DNA of 49,075 bases from DASWIP01 sp036397635 (GCA_036397635.1 DASWIP010000115.1:1-49075), one strand, 5' to 3'. Counted from the first letter of the stretch, positions 1 to 8,206 are shown. Notes: a model not told the origin generated them from the sequence alone. Program-made: numbers and translations.

Positions 1-786
1 GAACGCTTCGTACTTGCGCACGTAGGCTGAGATGGTGAACAAGGTGAAGCGCTCGAAGTCCAGCGCTTCGCTGACGTAGTACCAGCCTTTGTTCACCTCG
101 CCGACCACGTAGTCGTCGGGGACGAACACGTCGTCGAGGAAGACCTCGTTGGTGATCTCGTCGTCACCGAGGGTCTCCATCGGCTGGATGGTGATGCCCT
201 CGGCGTTCATCGGGATCAGGAACAGGGTGATGCCTTTGTGCTTGGGCGCGTCGGGGTCGGTGCGAGCAGCGAGCCAGTACCAGTCTGCGAAGTGCGCGGA
301 GGTGGTGAAGCGCTTCTGGCCCTTGATCTTCCAGCCGCCCTCGACCTTGGTGGCCTTGGTCTGCAGGCTCGCCAGGTCGCTGCCCGCGTCGGGCTCGGTG
401 TAGCCGATCGCGAACTCGATCTCGGCGCCCAAGATCTTCGGCAGGAACTCGCGCTTCAGGCGCTCATTGCCGTGACGGATGATGGTCTTGCCGACGATGC
501 CGACGCCCTTGCCGATCAACGGCGCCCCGACGGCTGCCAGCTCCTCGTTGAGCAGGTATTCGAAGATGCCCGGTTGCTCGGCGCCGCCGTACTCCTTCGG
601 CCAGCTCATGCCGATCCAGCCGCGCTCGGCCATCGTCTTCATGAACGCACGCCGCGCCGGGGTGTCGACGAGCTGGGCCATGCCCTCGCGGGTGGGATCC
701 ATCACGTCGGGCGAGTGCTGCTCGCGGAGGAACGCGCGCACCTCGGCCTGGAACGCCTGCTCCTCGGGGCTGTACTCGAAGTCCAT
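1..786 (-). CDS. Acyl-CoA dehydrogenase, C-terminus cut by window edge
   Basis: FAD-dependent acyl-CoA dehydrogenase that would oxidise an acyl-CoA thioester at the alpha-beta bond. The 262 visible residues cover the N-terminal helical domain and the middle beta domain; the family signature GYTEPDAGSDLASLQT and the following GQKRFTTSAHFADW are clear. The reading frame is open to base 1, so roughly the last 120 residues, including the C-terminal helical domain, lie outside the window. The ATG at 786 follows a CGGAGG ribosome site. A perfect palindromic operator (817-831) lies about 30 bp upstream, which places the gene in the same putative regulon as the other lipid genes here. The family is certain; the substrate is not. 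Confidence 0.93.
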   Translation of the reverse strand, partial: MDFEYSPEEQAFQAEVRAFLREQHSPDVMDPTREGMAQLVDTPARRAFMKTMAERGWIGMSWPKEYGGAEQPGIFEYLLNEELAAVGAPLIGKGVGIVGKTIIRHGNERLKREFLPKILGAEIEFAIGYTEPDAGSDLASLQTKATKVEGGWKIKGQKRFTTSAHFADWYWLAARTDPDAPKHKGITLFLIPMNAEGITIQPMETLGDDEITNEVFLDDVFVPDDYVVGEVNKGWYYVSEALDFERFTLFTISAYVRKYEAF

Positions 787-816
787 CGGGCCTCCGTCGC
801 GGTCCGCCCACGATAT

Positions 817-831
817 CTGACGGACCGTCAG
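817..831. promoter_or_regulatory. Operator copy 1, CTGACGG-A-CCGTCAG
   Basis: Perfect 15-bp palindrome (the symmetry extends to 19 bp, ATCTGACGG-A-CCGTCAGAT, 815-833) about 30 bp upstream of the acyl-CoA dehydrogenase start at 786. The same sequence recurs at 14048, 28284 and 41115, with one-armed variants at 17325 and 24250. The form suits a TetR-family repressor dimer. Confidence 0.75.
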
Positions 832-1010
832 ATTTCCATGCCGCCCGTGGTAAGGCTTCGCGAACCCGATCACGTTCAGCGCACGCGATCCGGTGACGCC
901 ACCGTTCTAGCGGGAGGATTCCCGCGGTTCGGTCGCGAAGTACCTGCGTCGCGGGCCCCGGACCGCGCGACCGCCGGAAAGCTGCTCGTCGAGCAGCGGG
1001 GAGGAGAAGG

Positions 1011-1376
1011 ATGCGACGCAGGATCGGACTCATCATCGCAGCAGCTGCGATCTCGCTGCTGGCGGCCGCGCCGGGCCACACCGTCGGCCAGGCAGCGGGG
1101 CCTGCCGCCGAGATCACCGGCTTCACGTTGCCCGAGATGGTCGTCCCTCAGGGGCAGGCCGCGACATTCGCCAACCTGGACCCGCTCGCGCCGCACGACG
1201 TCACGTCGGTGGCCCGCGTAGGGGGGGCCACATCAGCCCGTCGGTTCGAGAGCGCCACCATCGGCTTCGGCGAGACCGCGGACATCGCCCGCGTTTCGGG
1301 CCTCGCCTCCGGCGACTACGAGTACTTCTGCAAGGTCCACCCCACCACGATGCGGGGCGTGCTTCACGTCGTCTGA
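1011..1376 (+). CDS. Secreted cupredoxin (plastocyanin-like) protein
   Basis: Small exported copper protein of 121 residues. A signal peptide is evident (basic MRRR start, hydrophobic stretch to about residue 20, Ala-rich cleavage region). The type I copper ligands can be placed: His in PHDVTS near residue 63, then Cys and His in YFCKVHP and Met in TTMRG near the end, the usual H...C..H..M order. It probably carries electrons outside the membrane, or binds copper. The ATG at 1011 directly follows a strong GGAGGAGAAGG site. The gene is convergent with the propeller protein at 1439-2965, and a strong hairpin separates them. Partner unknown. Confidence 0.85.
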   Translation: MRRRIGLIIAAAAISLLAAAPGHTVGQAAGPAAEITGFTLPEMVVPQGQAATFANLDPLAPHDVTSVARVGGATSARRFESATIGFGETADIARVSGLASGDYEYFCKVHPTTMRGVLHVV

Positions 1377-1392
1377 TCGATCGCGCGAACGT

Positions 1393-1423
1393 AACGAGCC
1401 TCCTGCGATGCAGGAGGCTCGTT
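1393..1423. terminator. Hairpin terminator between convergent genes
   Basis: A perfect 14-bp stem (AACGAGCCTCCTGC paired with its complement, loop GAT) lies 17 bp after the cupredoxin stop and 15 bp before the stop of the convergent propeller gene. It has no long T tract, but the position and stem strength fit a terminator acting in both directions. Confidence 0.75.
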
Positions 1424-1438
1424 CGATCCTGGGTGACA

Positions 1439-2965
1439 TTACGCGGGGCGGCGGTAAGCGATGATCCACCCTCCCGGGTCGTCGGTCGGTCCGATGTTGA
1501 ATTGCACGCCCCGGTCGCCGCATGCCGCGTACACGGTGTTCCGCGCGATCGACACGCCGCCGCCGGCGTTCGTGCACAGGCCGCCTGTGTCCAGGGACAT
1601 CGGCCGGTGCATCAGTGGTGCTCCCGTCGCCGCGTCGTAAGCGTCGAGGAACCCCTTGCCGTCGGCGTGATAGACGACGCCGTTGGCGTAGGTGACCGGG
1701 TTGCCGCCGATGGTTGTCAGCACCGGCGAGACCCACAGCGGACGGCCGGTCGTGCCGTCGATCTTCCACATCTGACCCGGGTAGGTGCCGACCCCGTAGA
1801 TGTTGGTCCCGTCGGTCGCCGTGGTCGAATAGTTGCCGAGCGCCGTCCCGAACGGCGCCAGAGGCGTCGACCACGCCGGCGTCATGTGGCGCGTGTGCGC
1901 GGCGTGGAGCCAGCCCGACTTCTGGAACGCGGCGACCATCTGGTTGCCGTCGGCGTCGTGGTACAGGTTCGGCGAGGCAGCGAAGTCGACGTCGATGTAA
2001 GGCGGATCGTCGGCCGTCCCCTTGCGCGCGTCGACGATCTCACCGAACGTCGGGTTCGTGATCGCCTCGGAAGCCACCGGATCCCCGTTCGCATCGCGCG
2101 CGCGCGCCAGGTCGATCTTCAGGATCGCGTTGACGCGCTCGCTTTCCTTGCCTGCCCAGTCTGAGGGCTGGCCCGTGGCGGCGTAGGCATAGCCGGTCGC
2201 GGGATCCACCGCCGCGGTCGACCAGATCGCTCCGCCGGCGTATCCCTGGGCCGACTGCTCCTCGGGGATGGTGTGGGTGCGCTTGATGATCACGCCGGTC
2301 TCGGCGTCCACGAGCGCGAAGCCTCCGATGTAGTGGAAGCCCATCTCGGGATTCGAGATCCCGATGAAGATCATCCCGTCGTAGTACACGGCGCTGGAGT
2401 TGGTGTACGCCCCGGGCTCCGATGCGACGTTGAGGCTCCGCCACAGGATCTGACCGGTGTGTGCATCCATGGCGACCACGTGCGGGCCGGACAGATCTGG
2501 AGACGTCTCAGGGTTGTTCGAGACGTTCACGAACAGAACCCCGTCGACGACCGCGGGGGCGAACAGCGTCCCGCCGCAGCACACGCCCGAGACGGTGGTG
2601 GCGAGGCGCTCGTTCCAGACCAGCTCGCCGGAGTCGGCGTTCAACGCGAAAACCCAGCCGGAGGAGGTCGTGATGTATGCGCATCCCTCGGCGATGGTCG
2701 GCGTGGACTGGATCTGGCCGGTGGCGCCGTGATCCTGCGCCGAGAACACCCACGCCGGCGCCAGCAGCGGCGCGCTGGTGACATCGATCGTGTCCTCCAG
2801 CGGCTGGCTGCGCGTGTTCGAAAGATCGTGGTTGAGCGCCGGCCAATCGCCGCCGGCGTGCGAAGCGTCGGCGCAGGCGGCCGCGACGGCCCTGCCGCCG
2901 ATCAGCAGCGTCGAGAGCACGCCGAGGATGAGCAGGACTCCAAGCGGACGTGGCGGACGGTGCAT
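1439..2965 (-). CDS. Secreted PQQ-binding-like beta-propeller protein
   Basis: Exported 508-residue protein of the quinoprotein alcohol dehydrogenase/polyvinyl-alcohol dehydrogenase type. After a signal peptide (hydrophobic residues about 8-30) comes the entry motif WPALNHDLSNTR, then repeated propeller blades marked by ALNADSGELVW, AMDAHTGQILW, KIDGTTGRPLW and DAYDAATG. An adjacent Cys pair (about residues 129-130, GVCCGG) matches the vicinal disulfide that PQQ dehydrogenases use near the cofactor. A true PQQ dehydrogenase is therefore plausible, although no PQQ synthesis gene is visible here and a structural propeller is possible. The neighbouring cupredoxin could be an electron acceptor; that is inference. 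Confidence 0.85.
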   Translation of the reverse strand: MHRPPRPLGVLLILGVLSTLLIGGRAVAAACADASHAGGDWPALNHDLSNTRSQPLEDTIDVTSAPLLAPAWVFSAQDHGATGQIQSTPTIAEGCAYITTSSGWVFALNADSGELVWNERLATTVSGVCCGGTLFAPAVVDGVLFVNVSNNPETSPDLSGPHVVAMDAHTGQILWRSLNVASEPGAYTNSSAVYYDGMIFIGISNPEMGFHYIGGFALVDAETGVIIKRTHTIPEEQSAQGYAGGAIWSTAAVDPATGYAYAATGQPSDWAGKESERVNAILKIDLARARDANGDPVASEAITNPTFGEIVDARKGTADDPPYIDVDFAASPNLYHDADGNQMVAAFQKSGWLHAAHTRHMTPAWSTPLAPFGTALGNYSTTATDGTNIYGVGTYPGQMWKIDGTTGRPLWVSPVLTTIGGNPVTYANGVVYHADGKGFLDAYDAATGAPLMHRPMSLDTGGLCTNAGGGVSIARNTVYAACGDRGVQFNIGPTDDPGGWIIAYRRPA

Positions 2966-3043
2966 AGTTCCCCCCTCCCGGGGCCGGGGGTGGCCCCTTG
3001 CCCGACCGCTTCGAGAGGAATGCCCGAAAATCCTGCTTCGGAT

Positions 3044-3619
3044 CTAAGCTTGTGTGCCGCGCGCGCTGCTCGCGAAGGAGACGACCTCGCGGGCGACCTG
3101 GGTCAGCTGGAAGCGCACCCGCTCGTCGAGCAGCTCGCCGCCCGGCCCGAAGACCTTCAGCGTCGAGTTGATAGCCGCGCCCATGGGCGTTGGCCAGCCA
3201 CGCAGCGCGTGGGCGATGGATCGGATCGTGTCCAGCGTCATCACCGTGCCCTGCCAGCCGGCGCCGGTGGCGATGCAGCCGATCGCGCGCCCGGCGAAGT
3301 ACGGGGGATCGTCCTCTCGCATGTCCTCGGTGTAGTCGAGCGCGTTTTTCACCAGCCCCGAGATGGTGCCGTGGTAACCGGGCGAGGCGATCACGATGCC
3401 GTCGGCGCGGCGACACTCGGCGATCAGCGTCTGCGCCTCGGGCGCGCGCTCGGGGTTCTCGGGCGCGTAATGGGGGAGCGCCGCCAGAACGTCACCCGCC
3501 AGGCAGGTAGTGGTGGCGCCTTCCTCCTCGCACACCGCCAGGGTGAACCGCAACGCCTTCTCGGTGGAGGAGCCCGCGCGCGTGGTGCCGCCGATCCCGA
3601 CGATGTGCGGCTTGGACAT
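3044..3619 (-). CDS. NAD(P)H-dependent FMN reductase family protein
   Basis: Flavodoxin-fold reductase of 191 residues that would reduce FMN, or use bound FMN to reduce other substrates, in the cytoplasm. The N-terminus (VGIGGTTRAGSSTEKAL) has the phosphate-binding loop, and the central ASPGYHGTISGLVKNALDY is the family signature (usually SPEYxxSxPGxLKNALDW). An upstream in-frame ATG at 3688 lies inside ribBA; the ATG at 3619 is preferred because it follows GGAGGCGCAG and begins at the conserved fold. It sits 13 bp behind the ribBA stop, so flavin synthesis and flavin reduction are probably co-transcribed. It could supply reduced FMN to the LLM-type oxygenases encoded nearby. Confidence 0.88.
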   Translation of the reverse strand: MSKPHIVGIGGTTRAGSSTEKALRFTLAVCEEEGATTTCLAGDVLAALPHYAPENPERAPEAQTLIAECRRADGIVIASPGYHGTISGLVKNALDYTEDMREDDPPYFAGRAIGCIATGAGWQGTVMTLDTIRSIAHALRGWPTPMGAAINSTLKVFGPGGELLDERVRFQLTQVAREVVSFASSARGTQA

Positions 3620-3632
3620 CTGCGCCTCCGGG

Positions 3633-4880
3633 CTAGGCCAGCTCTTCCACGGCCAGCTCGTGGCCGAGCCGGTCGCGCTTGGCCTCAAGGTACCGGAGGT
3701 TGTGGGTGGTGGGCACGGTCTGCAGCGGGATGCGCTGCTCGACGATCAGGCCCGCCTCTTCCAGCCCGGCGCGCTTCGCCGGGTTGTTGGTCAGCAACCG
3801 GAGGCGGTCGAGTCCGAGGTCGCGCAGGATGTGCGCGCCCACTGCGTACGAGCGCGCGTCGGCCGGGAGCCCGAGCTTCAGGTTCGCCTCGACCGTGTCC
3901 GCGCCGCCCTCCTGCAGCGCGTACGCGCGCAGCTTCTGGACCAGGCCGATGCCGCGGCCCTCGTGCCCGCGCAGGTACACGATCGCGCCGGCGCCCTCCT
4001 CGGCGATCAGGCGCATAGCTTGGCGGAGCTGCTCGCCGCAATCGCAGCGCAGGCTGCCGAGCGAGTCACCGGTGAGGCATTCCGAATGCATCCGCACCAG
4101 CGGCGCTTCGCGTGCGGCAGGATCGCCGTAGATCAGCGCCAGGTGCTCTTCCCCGTCGAGCAGCGACGTGTACGCGCGCGCCCTGAACTCGCCGTGCTCG
4201 GTCGGGATCCGCGCCTCGCCGCCGCGCTCGACCAGCGCCTCGCGCGTGGCCCGCCAGGTGCGAAGGTCGGCGATCGTGATCATCTTCAGCCCGTGGGTGC
4301 GCGCGATCTCGAACAGGTCGTCGCGTCGAGCCATCGAGCCGTCGGGGTTCAGGATCTCGCAGATCATGCCCGCGGGGGTGAACCCCGCCAGCGACGCGAG
4401 GTCGGTCGCGGCCTCGGTGTGTCCGGCGCGCGAGAGCACGCCGCCGGGCTTCGCGCGCAGCGGGAAGATGTGCCCCGGTACCCGGAATTCGGCGAGGCGC
4501 GCGTCGGGCTCGATCGCGCGCCGAACCGTGCGCGCGCGATCGTGCGCGGAGATGCCGGTGTTCGGGGGATCGAGCATGTCGATCGAGACGGTGAATGCGG
4601 TGCCCCCGGTGTCGGCGCGCCCGGGCACCATCTGACGCAGCCCCAACCGGTCGAGCATCGTCGAGGCCATCGGCAGGCACACCAGGCCCCGGCCGTGAGT
4701 GACCATGAAGTTCACGGCCTCGGGGGTGACCCGCTCGGCCGCCATGACGAAATCGCCCTCGTTCTCGCGGTCGGGGTCGTCGACGACGATGATGATCTCG
4801 CCGCGTGCGATGGAGGTGATCGCCTCGTCGATGCTCGAGAAGCGCGCGTCTTTGGCCTGGGCGGTCTCGGGTGCGGCCAC
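3633..4880 (-). CDS. ribBA: Bifunctional DHBP synthase / GTP cyclohydrolase II
   Basis: Makes the two precursors of riboflavin: 3,4-dihydroxy-2-butanone-4-phosphate from ribulose-5-phosphate, and the pyrimidine from GTP. The N-terminal half carries DDPDRENEGDF and the THGRGLVCLP block of RibB. The C-terminal half carries the zinc cysteines of RibA (Cys at about 268, 279 and 281 in HSECLTGDSLGSLRCDCGEQ) and the RGHEGRGIG loop. The GTG at 4880 is chosen because GGGAGGGG lies 6 nt upstream; the frame is open further upstream but has no homology there. The product is 415 residues, normal for RibBA. No FMN riboswitch is recognisable in the short leader. The promoter region shares a 35-bp block with the LLM operon. 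Confidence 0.95.
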   Translation of the reverse strand: MAAPETAQAKDARFSSIDEAITSIARGEIIIVVDDPDRENEGDFVMAAERVTPEAVNFMVTHGRGLVCLPMASTMLDRLGLRQMVPGRADTGGTAFTVSIDMLDPPNTGISAHDRARTVRRAIEPDARLAEFRVPGHIFPLRAKPGGVLSRAGHTEAATDLASLAGFTPAGMICEILNPDGSMARRDDLFEIARTHGLKMITIADLRTWRATREALVERGGEARIPTEHGEFRARAYTSLLDGEEHLALIYGDPAAREAPLVRMHSECLTGDSLGSLRCDCGEQLRQAMRLIAEEGAGAIVYLRGHEGRGIGLVQKLRAYALQEGGADTVEANLKLGLPADARSYAVGAHILRDLGLDRLRLLTNNPAKRAGLEEAGLIVEQRIPLQTVPTTHNLRYLEAKRDRLGHELAVEELA

Positions 4881-4899
4881 TGTCGTCCCCTCCCGTCGT

Positions 4900-4934
4900 G
4901 TTTGGTATTCCAAACGCCGGGTCGATATCGCAAA
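4900..4934 (-). promoter_or_regulatory. Shared promoter/operator block, copy 1 (ribBA)
   Basis: GTTTGG-TATT-CCAAAC (4900-4915) is a perfect inverted repeat 20 bp upstream of the ribBA start. Five bases further comes GTCGATATCGCAAA. The same arrangement, GTTTG-N6-CAAAC-N5-GTCGNTATCGCAAA, occurs at 12029-12063 upstream of the LLM operon with identical spacing. It may be a common promoter with an overlapping operator. Confidence 0.55.
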
Positions 4935-4995
4935 AGCGATGTGGCCAGGATAGACTCGGGTATCAACGGCGTCAAGCGAGCGCAAGGAGATCAGG

Positions 4996-5793
4996 ATGGG
5001 CCTGCTGCAAGCCTTCGATCTGACCGGGAAGGTGGCGGCGATCACCGGCGGGGCGAGCGGGATCGGCAAGGCCACCGCCGAGGTTCTCGCCGAGGCCGGC
5101 GCCGCCGTCGTGGTCGGCGACCTGGACGCCGCCGGCGCCGAGAAAACCGCCGCGGGCATCCTCGAGGCCGGCGGGCGCGCCGTCGCTCACGACGTCAACG
5201 TCGCTCGCAAGGACGAGGTCGAGTCGCTCGTCGACCGCGCGGTGGCCGAGTACGGGCGGCTGGACGTGATGGGCAACGTCGCCGGGATCGCCGTGGACGG
5301 CAAGTTCGTCGAGGCGACCGAGGAGGACCTGGACAAGCTGATCGCCGTCAACCTCAAGGGCGTGTTCTTCGGCTGCCAGGCCGCGCTGCGCGTGATGATC
5401 CCGCAGGGCTCGGGAAGCATCATCAACGTCGCCTCGACCGCGATCGACACGCCGGCTCCGCGCTACGCCATCTACGGGATGACCAAGGCCGCAGTCGCGC
5501 AGCTGACCAAGACCGTCGCCTTCGAGGTCGGCAAGCACGGCGTGCGCGTGAACACCGTCGCGCCGGGCATGACCGTGTCCGGGCTAACCGCGCGCCACGT
5601 GTACGAGCCCGACGGGAGCATCAACCAGGAACGCTACGACACGTTCGTCGAGCAGATGAGCCGCCTGTCGCCCCTGCGAACCGTCGGCGATCCGATCGAC
5701 CAGGCGTACCTGATCCTGTACCTGGCCTCGGATGCCGCGCGCTGGTGCACCGGCCAGACCTGGCGCGTCAACGGCGGCCAAGCGATGGCCTGA
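4996..5793 (+). CDS. Short-chain dehydrogenase/reductase (SDR)
   Basis: NAD(P)-dependent oxidoreductase of 265 residues with the classical SDR layout: cofactor loop TGGASGIGKA near residue 17, a GNVAG version of the NNAG motif, the catalytic Ser in INVASTA, and Tyr/Lys in YGMTK. The Asp in VVGDLDAAG after the second strand suggests NAD preference. The ATG at 4996 follows AAGGAGATCAGG. It is divergent from ribBA, with about 115 bp shared promoter space, and ends 68 bp before the RES/Xre module. A role in hydroxyacyl or alcohol oxidation fits the family, but the substrate cannot be read from sequence. Confidence 0.9.
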   Translation: MGLLQAFDLTGKVAAITGGASGIGKATAEVLAEAGAAVVVGDLDAAGAEKTAAGILEAGGRAVAHDVNVARKDEVESLVDRAVAEYGRLDVMGNVAGIAVDGKFVEATEEDLDKLIAVNLKGVFFGCQAALRVMIPQGSGSIINVASTAIDTPAPRYAIYGMTKAAVAQLTKTVAFEVGKHGVRVNTVAPGMTVSGLTARHVYEPDGSINQERYDTFVEQMSRLSPLRTVGDPIDQAYLILYLASDAARWCTGQTWRVNGGQAMA

Positions 5794-5815
5794 CCGGTTC
5801 GAGCAGCTCGCGCCT

Positions 5816-5845
5816 CTTGACGCTCTTGACTTGACGGTCTTGACG
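5816..5845 (+). repeat. Four CTTGAC(G) iterons before the Xre/RES module
   Basis: CTTGAC or CTTGACG occurs four times at 5816, 5825, 5830 and 5839, a spacing of 9, 5 and 9 bp, ending 16 bp before the antitoxin ATG. The copies look like TTGAC -35 boxes but are too close to be separate promoters. Binding sites for the autoregulating Xre antitoxin are the likelier reading. Confidence 0.5.
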
Positions 5846-5861
5846 CCCTTAGCGTGGGGGC

Positions 5862-6365
5862 ATGGCACGCAGGAGTGCGACCGCCGCCGCGGCAGCAGCC
5901 TTCCAGCAGACGCTGGATTCGCTCGACCTGCCGCGGTCGCAGCTGCCCGATCCTGAAGAACTCGGGCGTCGAGCAGCGCTGCTCGCCGTGGCCGATATCG
6001 CATGGAAGCGGGTCCTCGGACCGCTGCTCGACGGGAAGCAGGCGCAGGAGCTTCTCGGCGTCCGCACCCGGCAGGCCCTCCACGACCTGGTGAAGCGGCG
6101 TCGGCTGCTTGCGGTCCCCTGGGGGGAGGAGACGAGATATCCCGCCTTCCAGTTCGGTCCGGACGGACGACCATACCCGGAGATGCGGCTCGTGCTCCAG
6201 GCGTTCGAGAACGCAAAGATCGATGGATTGACGCTCGGATCATGGTTCAGGCATCCGCAGCGGGCGCTCGGCGGTGAGACCCCGGCGCGCTGGATGGCAG
6301 AACGACACGACCCCGAACGTCTTGTCACGGCGGCAGGCCGCTCGGCGGCTCGGTTGGAGCACTGA
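5862..6365 (+). CDS. Xre/MbcA/ParS-type antitoxin (DUF2384-like)
   Basis: Antitoxin partner of the RES toxin that follows. The 167-residue protein has an Ala-rich N-terminus, a helix-turn-helix-like stretch in the middle (LLDGKQAQELLGVRTRQALH, about 56-75), and a C-terminal toxin-binding region containing GETPARWMAERHDPERL, which resembles the MbcA/ParS end domain. It should neutralise the toxin and repress the operon. Its TGA stop overlaps the proposed toxin start by 4 nt, so the two are translationally coupled. The iteron-like repeats just upstream are the probable binding site. Family assignment rests mainly on the gene pair and the C-terminal motif. Confidence 0.78.
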   Translation: MARRSATAAAAAAFQQTLDSLDLPRSQLPDPEELGRRAALLAVADIAWKRVLGPLLDGKQAQELLGVRTRQALHDLVKRRRLLAVPWGEETRYPAFQFGPDGRPYPEMRLVLQAFENAKIDGLTLGSWFRHPQRALGGETPARWMAERHDPERLVTAAGRSAARLEH

Positions 6366-6952
6366 GCCCGCTCCGTCTTCCCCCACGGTCGCTCGAGGGC
6401 TTCCCTCACAGACAGTTACGCAGCGGATCCTTCCTGTATCGGATCCATGTCCGCCATGAGCGGGCTTGGTGGTTCTCCTCTGACGGGCAGGGCCGGTTCG
6501 ATCTCATCTCCGATCAACACCGGGGCACGTGCTATCTCGCTGAGGATCCGCTGGGAAGCTTCGTCGAAGTCTTCCGCGATCCGTTCGAGGTCTCCCTGGC
6601 GGTGATCACCGCGCGCGCGCTCTCGCGACTGCCCGTCCGCTCGTTCCGCCTCGCCGACGCGACCGATGGGCGCGCGCGCCGCTTCGGCGTTACGGCGGCG
6701 CTCCATGCGTCGGAGGACTTCGAGGTCACCCAGGCGTGGGCGGCCGCGTTCGCCGCCGCCGGTTTCGACGGGATCAGGTACTTGGTCAGCCACGACCCGC
6801 GCGCGCGGCTGGTCGGTGTGGCCCTGTTCGGCCCGAAGGGATCGCCACGATGGGCGAAGGGACGTTCCGGTCCGATCCCTGCGACGGTGATCCGCGAGGC
6901 CGAAGAACGGTTCGGCGTGCGTGTGCTCCCGCCGCCGAGGGGCCGGGACTAA
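6362..6952 (+). CDS. RES-domain toxin, probable CTG start
   Basis: RES-domain toxin of about 196 residues; characterised members degrade or ADP-ribosylate with NAD+ as substrate. The conserved opening LYRIHVRHERAWWFSSDGQG, the block GTCYLAEDPLGSFVEVFRD and the late GIRYLVSHDP supply the Arg, Tyr/Glu and Ser positions typical of the family. The frame is open from 6278, but no ATG, GTG or TTG occurs before LYRIH. The only sensible start is CTG at 6362, whose last two bases form the start of the antitoxin TGA stop (CTGA overlap). GGAG lies only 2 nt upstream, so coupling to antitoxin translation is more likely than independent initiation. A start at the ATC of 6605 would delete the catalytic N-terminal half. 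Confidence 0.82.
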   Translation: MSPLRLPPRSLEGFPHRQLRSGSFLYRIHVRHERAWWFSSDGQGRFDLISDQHRGTCYLAEDPLGSFVEVFRDPFEVSLAVITARALSRLPVRSFRLADATDGRARRFGVTAALHASEDFEVTQAWAAAFAAAGFDGIRYLVSHDPRARLVGVALFGPKGSPRWAKGRSGPIPATVIREAEERFGVRVLPPPRGRD

Positions 6953-7001
6953 TCGATGCTGCGCGCGCGTTGAAGACCTCGAACAGGATAGGAGGGCAAG
7001 C

Positions 7002-7448
7002 ATGGAAGTCAAAGAGCTTGGACACCTGGTGCTGTACGTGCGCAACCTCGAGCGCTCACGGAGGTTCTACGGCGACGTGCTCGGCTGGAAACAGGTCGCG
7101 TCGATGGGATCGCAGGCGGCAGCGTTCTCGTCCGGCCGGACCCATCACGAGCTGCTGCTGATCGAGGTCGGGGAGGATGCGACGCCGATCCCGGCCGGCC
7201 GCCGCGTCGGCATGTACCACTTCGGTCTGAAGGTCGGCACGACCGACGACGAGCTGCGCGATGCTCTCCGCGAGCTGAGCGAGCAGGGCGTCACGATTCA
7301 CGGCGCGAGCGATCACACGGTCACGCACAGCCTCTACATCGAGGATCCCGACGGCAACGAGATCGAGCTGTACATCGACGTGCAGCCGGAGGTCTGGCGC
7401 GAGGAGCCGGCGGCGATCATGTCGCCCATCCGGCCGCTGCAACTGTGA
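7002..7448 (+). CDS. VOC/glyoxalase-family metalloprotein
   Basis: Single-domain vicinal-oxygen-chelate protein of 148 residues. Likely metal ligands are His in ELGHLVLYV near residue 8, His in MYHFGLKV and Glu in NEIELYID near the end, with DPDGNEIELY being the family's terminal signature; this His-His-Glu set resembles extradiol dioxygenases and glyoxalases. The frame extends upstream, but the ATG at 7002 follows AGGAGGGCAAGC and starts just before the first conserved strand. It overlaps the next gene by 4 nt (GTGA), so the two form an operon. Substrate unknown; ring-cleavage or detoxification are both possible. Confidence 0.85.
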   Translation: MEVKELGHLVLYVRNLERSRRFYGDVLGWKQVASMGSQAAAFSSGRTHHELLLIEVGEDATPIPAGRRVGMYHFGLKVGTTDDELRDALRELSEQGVTIHGASDHTVTHSLYIEDPDGNEIELYIDVQPEVWREEPAAIMSPIRPLQL

Positions 7449-8206
7449 CCGAACCCACCTGGTTCCACGAGCTGCTCGCGACCGGAGATGCCGAGGGGCT
7501 GGCGCGCGCGTTCGCCGGCGAGCCTGCCATCGATGATCCGCGCGCGGGCCGCGTACGCGGTATCGACGCCACGCGCGCCTATGTCCTGGATGCGGCGATG
7601 TGGATGGCCGGGCTGGACGCGAGCGTCGAAGCGGTGCATTCGACGAGGACCGAGCAGCGCCACGTCGATGAGGCGGTGTTGCACCTCGCGTTGCCAGATG
7701 GACGCTGGGCATTGCCGGTGACCGTCGTCTCCGATCGGGACGGCGACGCGATCGGTGCGGTGCGCGTGTATCACAGCATGTGGCCGCTGCTCGGCGAGCA
7801 TCGTGTGCGCGAACCGCTGCTCGAACCGGATCCCACGATCGAGCTGACCGGCGCGCCGGCCGACTACATGCGCGCGCTCGCCGCCGGCGACGTCGAGGGG
7901 ATCATGGCCGCATACGAGCCTGATGCGGTCGTGCGCGAGCCGAGCGGCGGCCCCTACACGTACGCCGGCGCCGACCGTATCCGCGAGATCTATACGGCGA
8001 TGTTCAGCGCCGGCGGCGGGATCCGTCTCGCGTTCTGCACGGCGACCGACGATGGGACGGCATGCGCGGTCGAGTTCGTCGCGCTTCGGTGGGGCCATCA
8101 CGAGCTACCCCGGCAAGCCGGCGTCGCCGTGTACGAACGTGGATCCTCGGGCCGCCTCGCCGCCGCGCGCATCTACGACGACGTGACGCCACCACCGTTC
8201 GGCTAG
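7445..8206 (+). CDS. Tandem SnoaL/NTF2-like protein
   Basis: A 253-residue protein with two NTF2-like alpha+beta cone halves. The second half (from about residue 135: PADYMRALAAGDVEGIMAAY, then GPYTYAGADRIREIY) is the clearer SnoaL-like domain; the first half (GDAEGLARAFAGEPAIDD, GIDATRAYV) has the same layout. Such domains bind small hydrophobic ligands and may isomerise or cyclise them. The GTG start overlaps the VOC stop by 4 nt. The 3-prime end overlaps the convergent IclR gene by 4 bp. No catalytic residues can be named with confidence. Confidence 0.75.
   Translation: MTEPTWFHELLATGDAEGLARAFAGEPAIDDPRAGRVRGIDATRAYVLDAAMWMAGLDASVEAVHSTRTEQRHVDEAVLHLALPDGRWALPVTVVSDRDGDAIGAVRVYHSMWPLLGEHRVREPLLEPDPTIELTGAPADYMRALAAGDVEGIMAAYEPDAVVREPSGGPYTYAGADRIREIYTAMFSAGGGIRLAFCTATDDGTACAVEFVALRWGHHELPRQAGVAVYERGSSGRLAAARIYDDVTPPPFG

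Noticed and set aside
981..997. Palindrome GCTGCTCGTCGAGCAGC
   Set aside because: Variants of GCTGCTCGAGCAG occur throughout the genome as coding sequence for Leu-Leu-Glu-Gln, so it is not specific.
2273..4018. 581-codon plus-strand frame
   Set aside because: It has no domain and lies opposite the propeller, FMN reductase and ribBA genes.
4881..4995. FMN riboswitch ahead of ribBA
   Set aside because: The leader is short and has no recognisable RFN-type conserved pieces.
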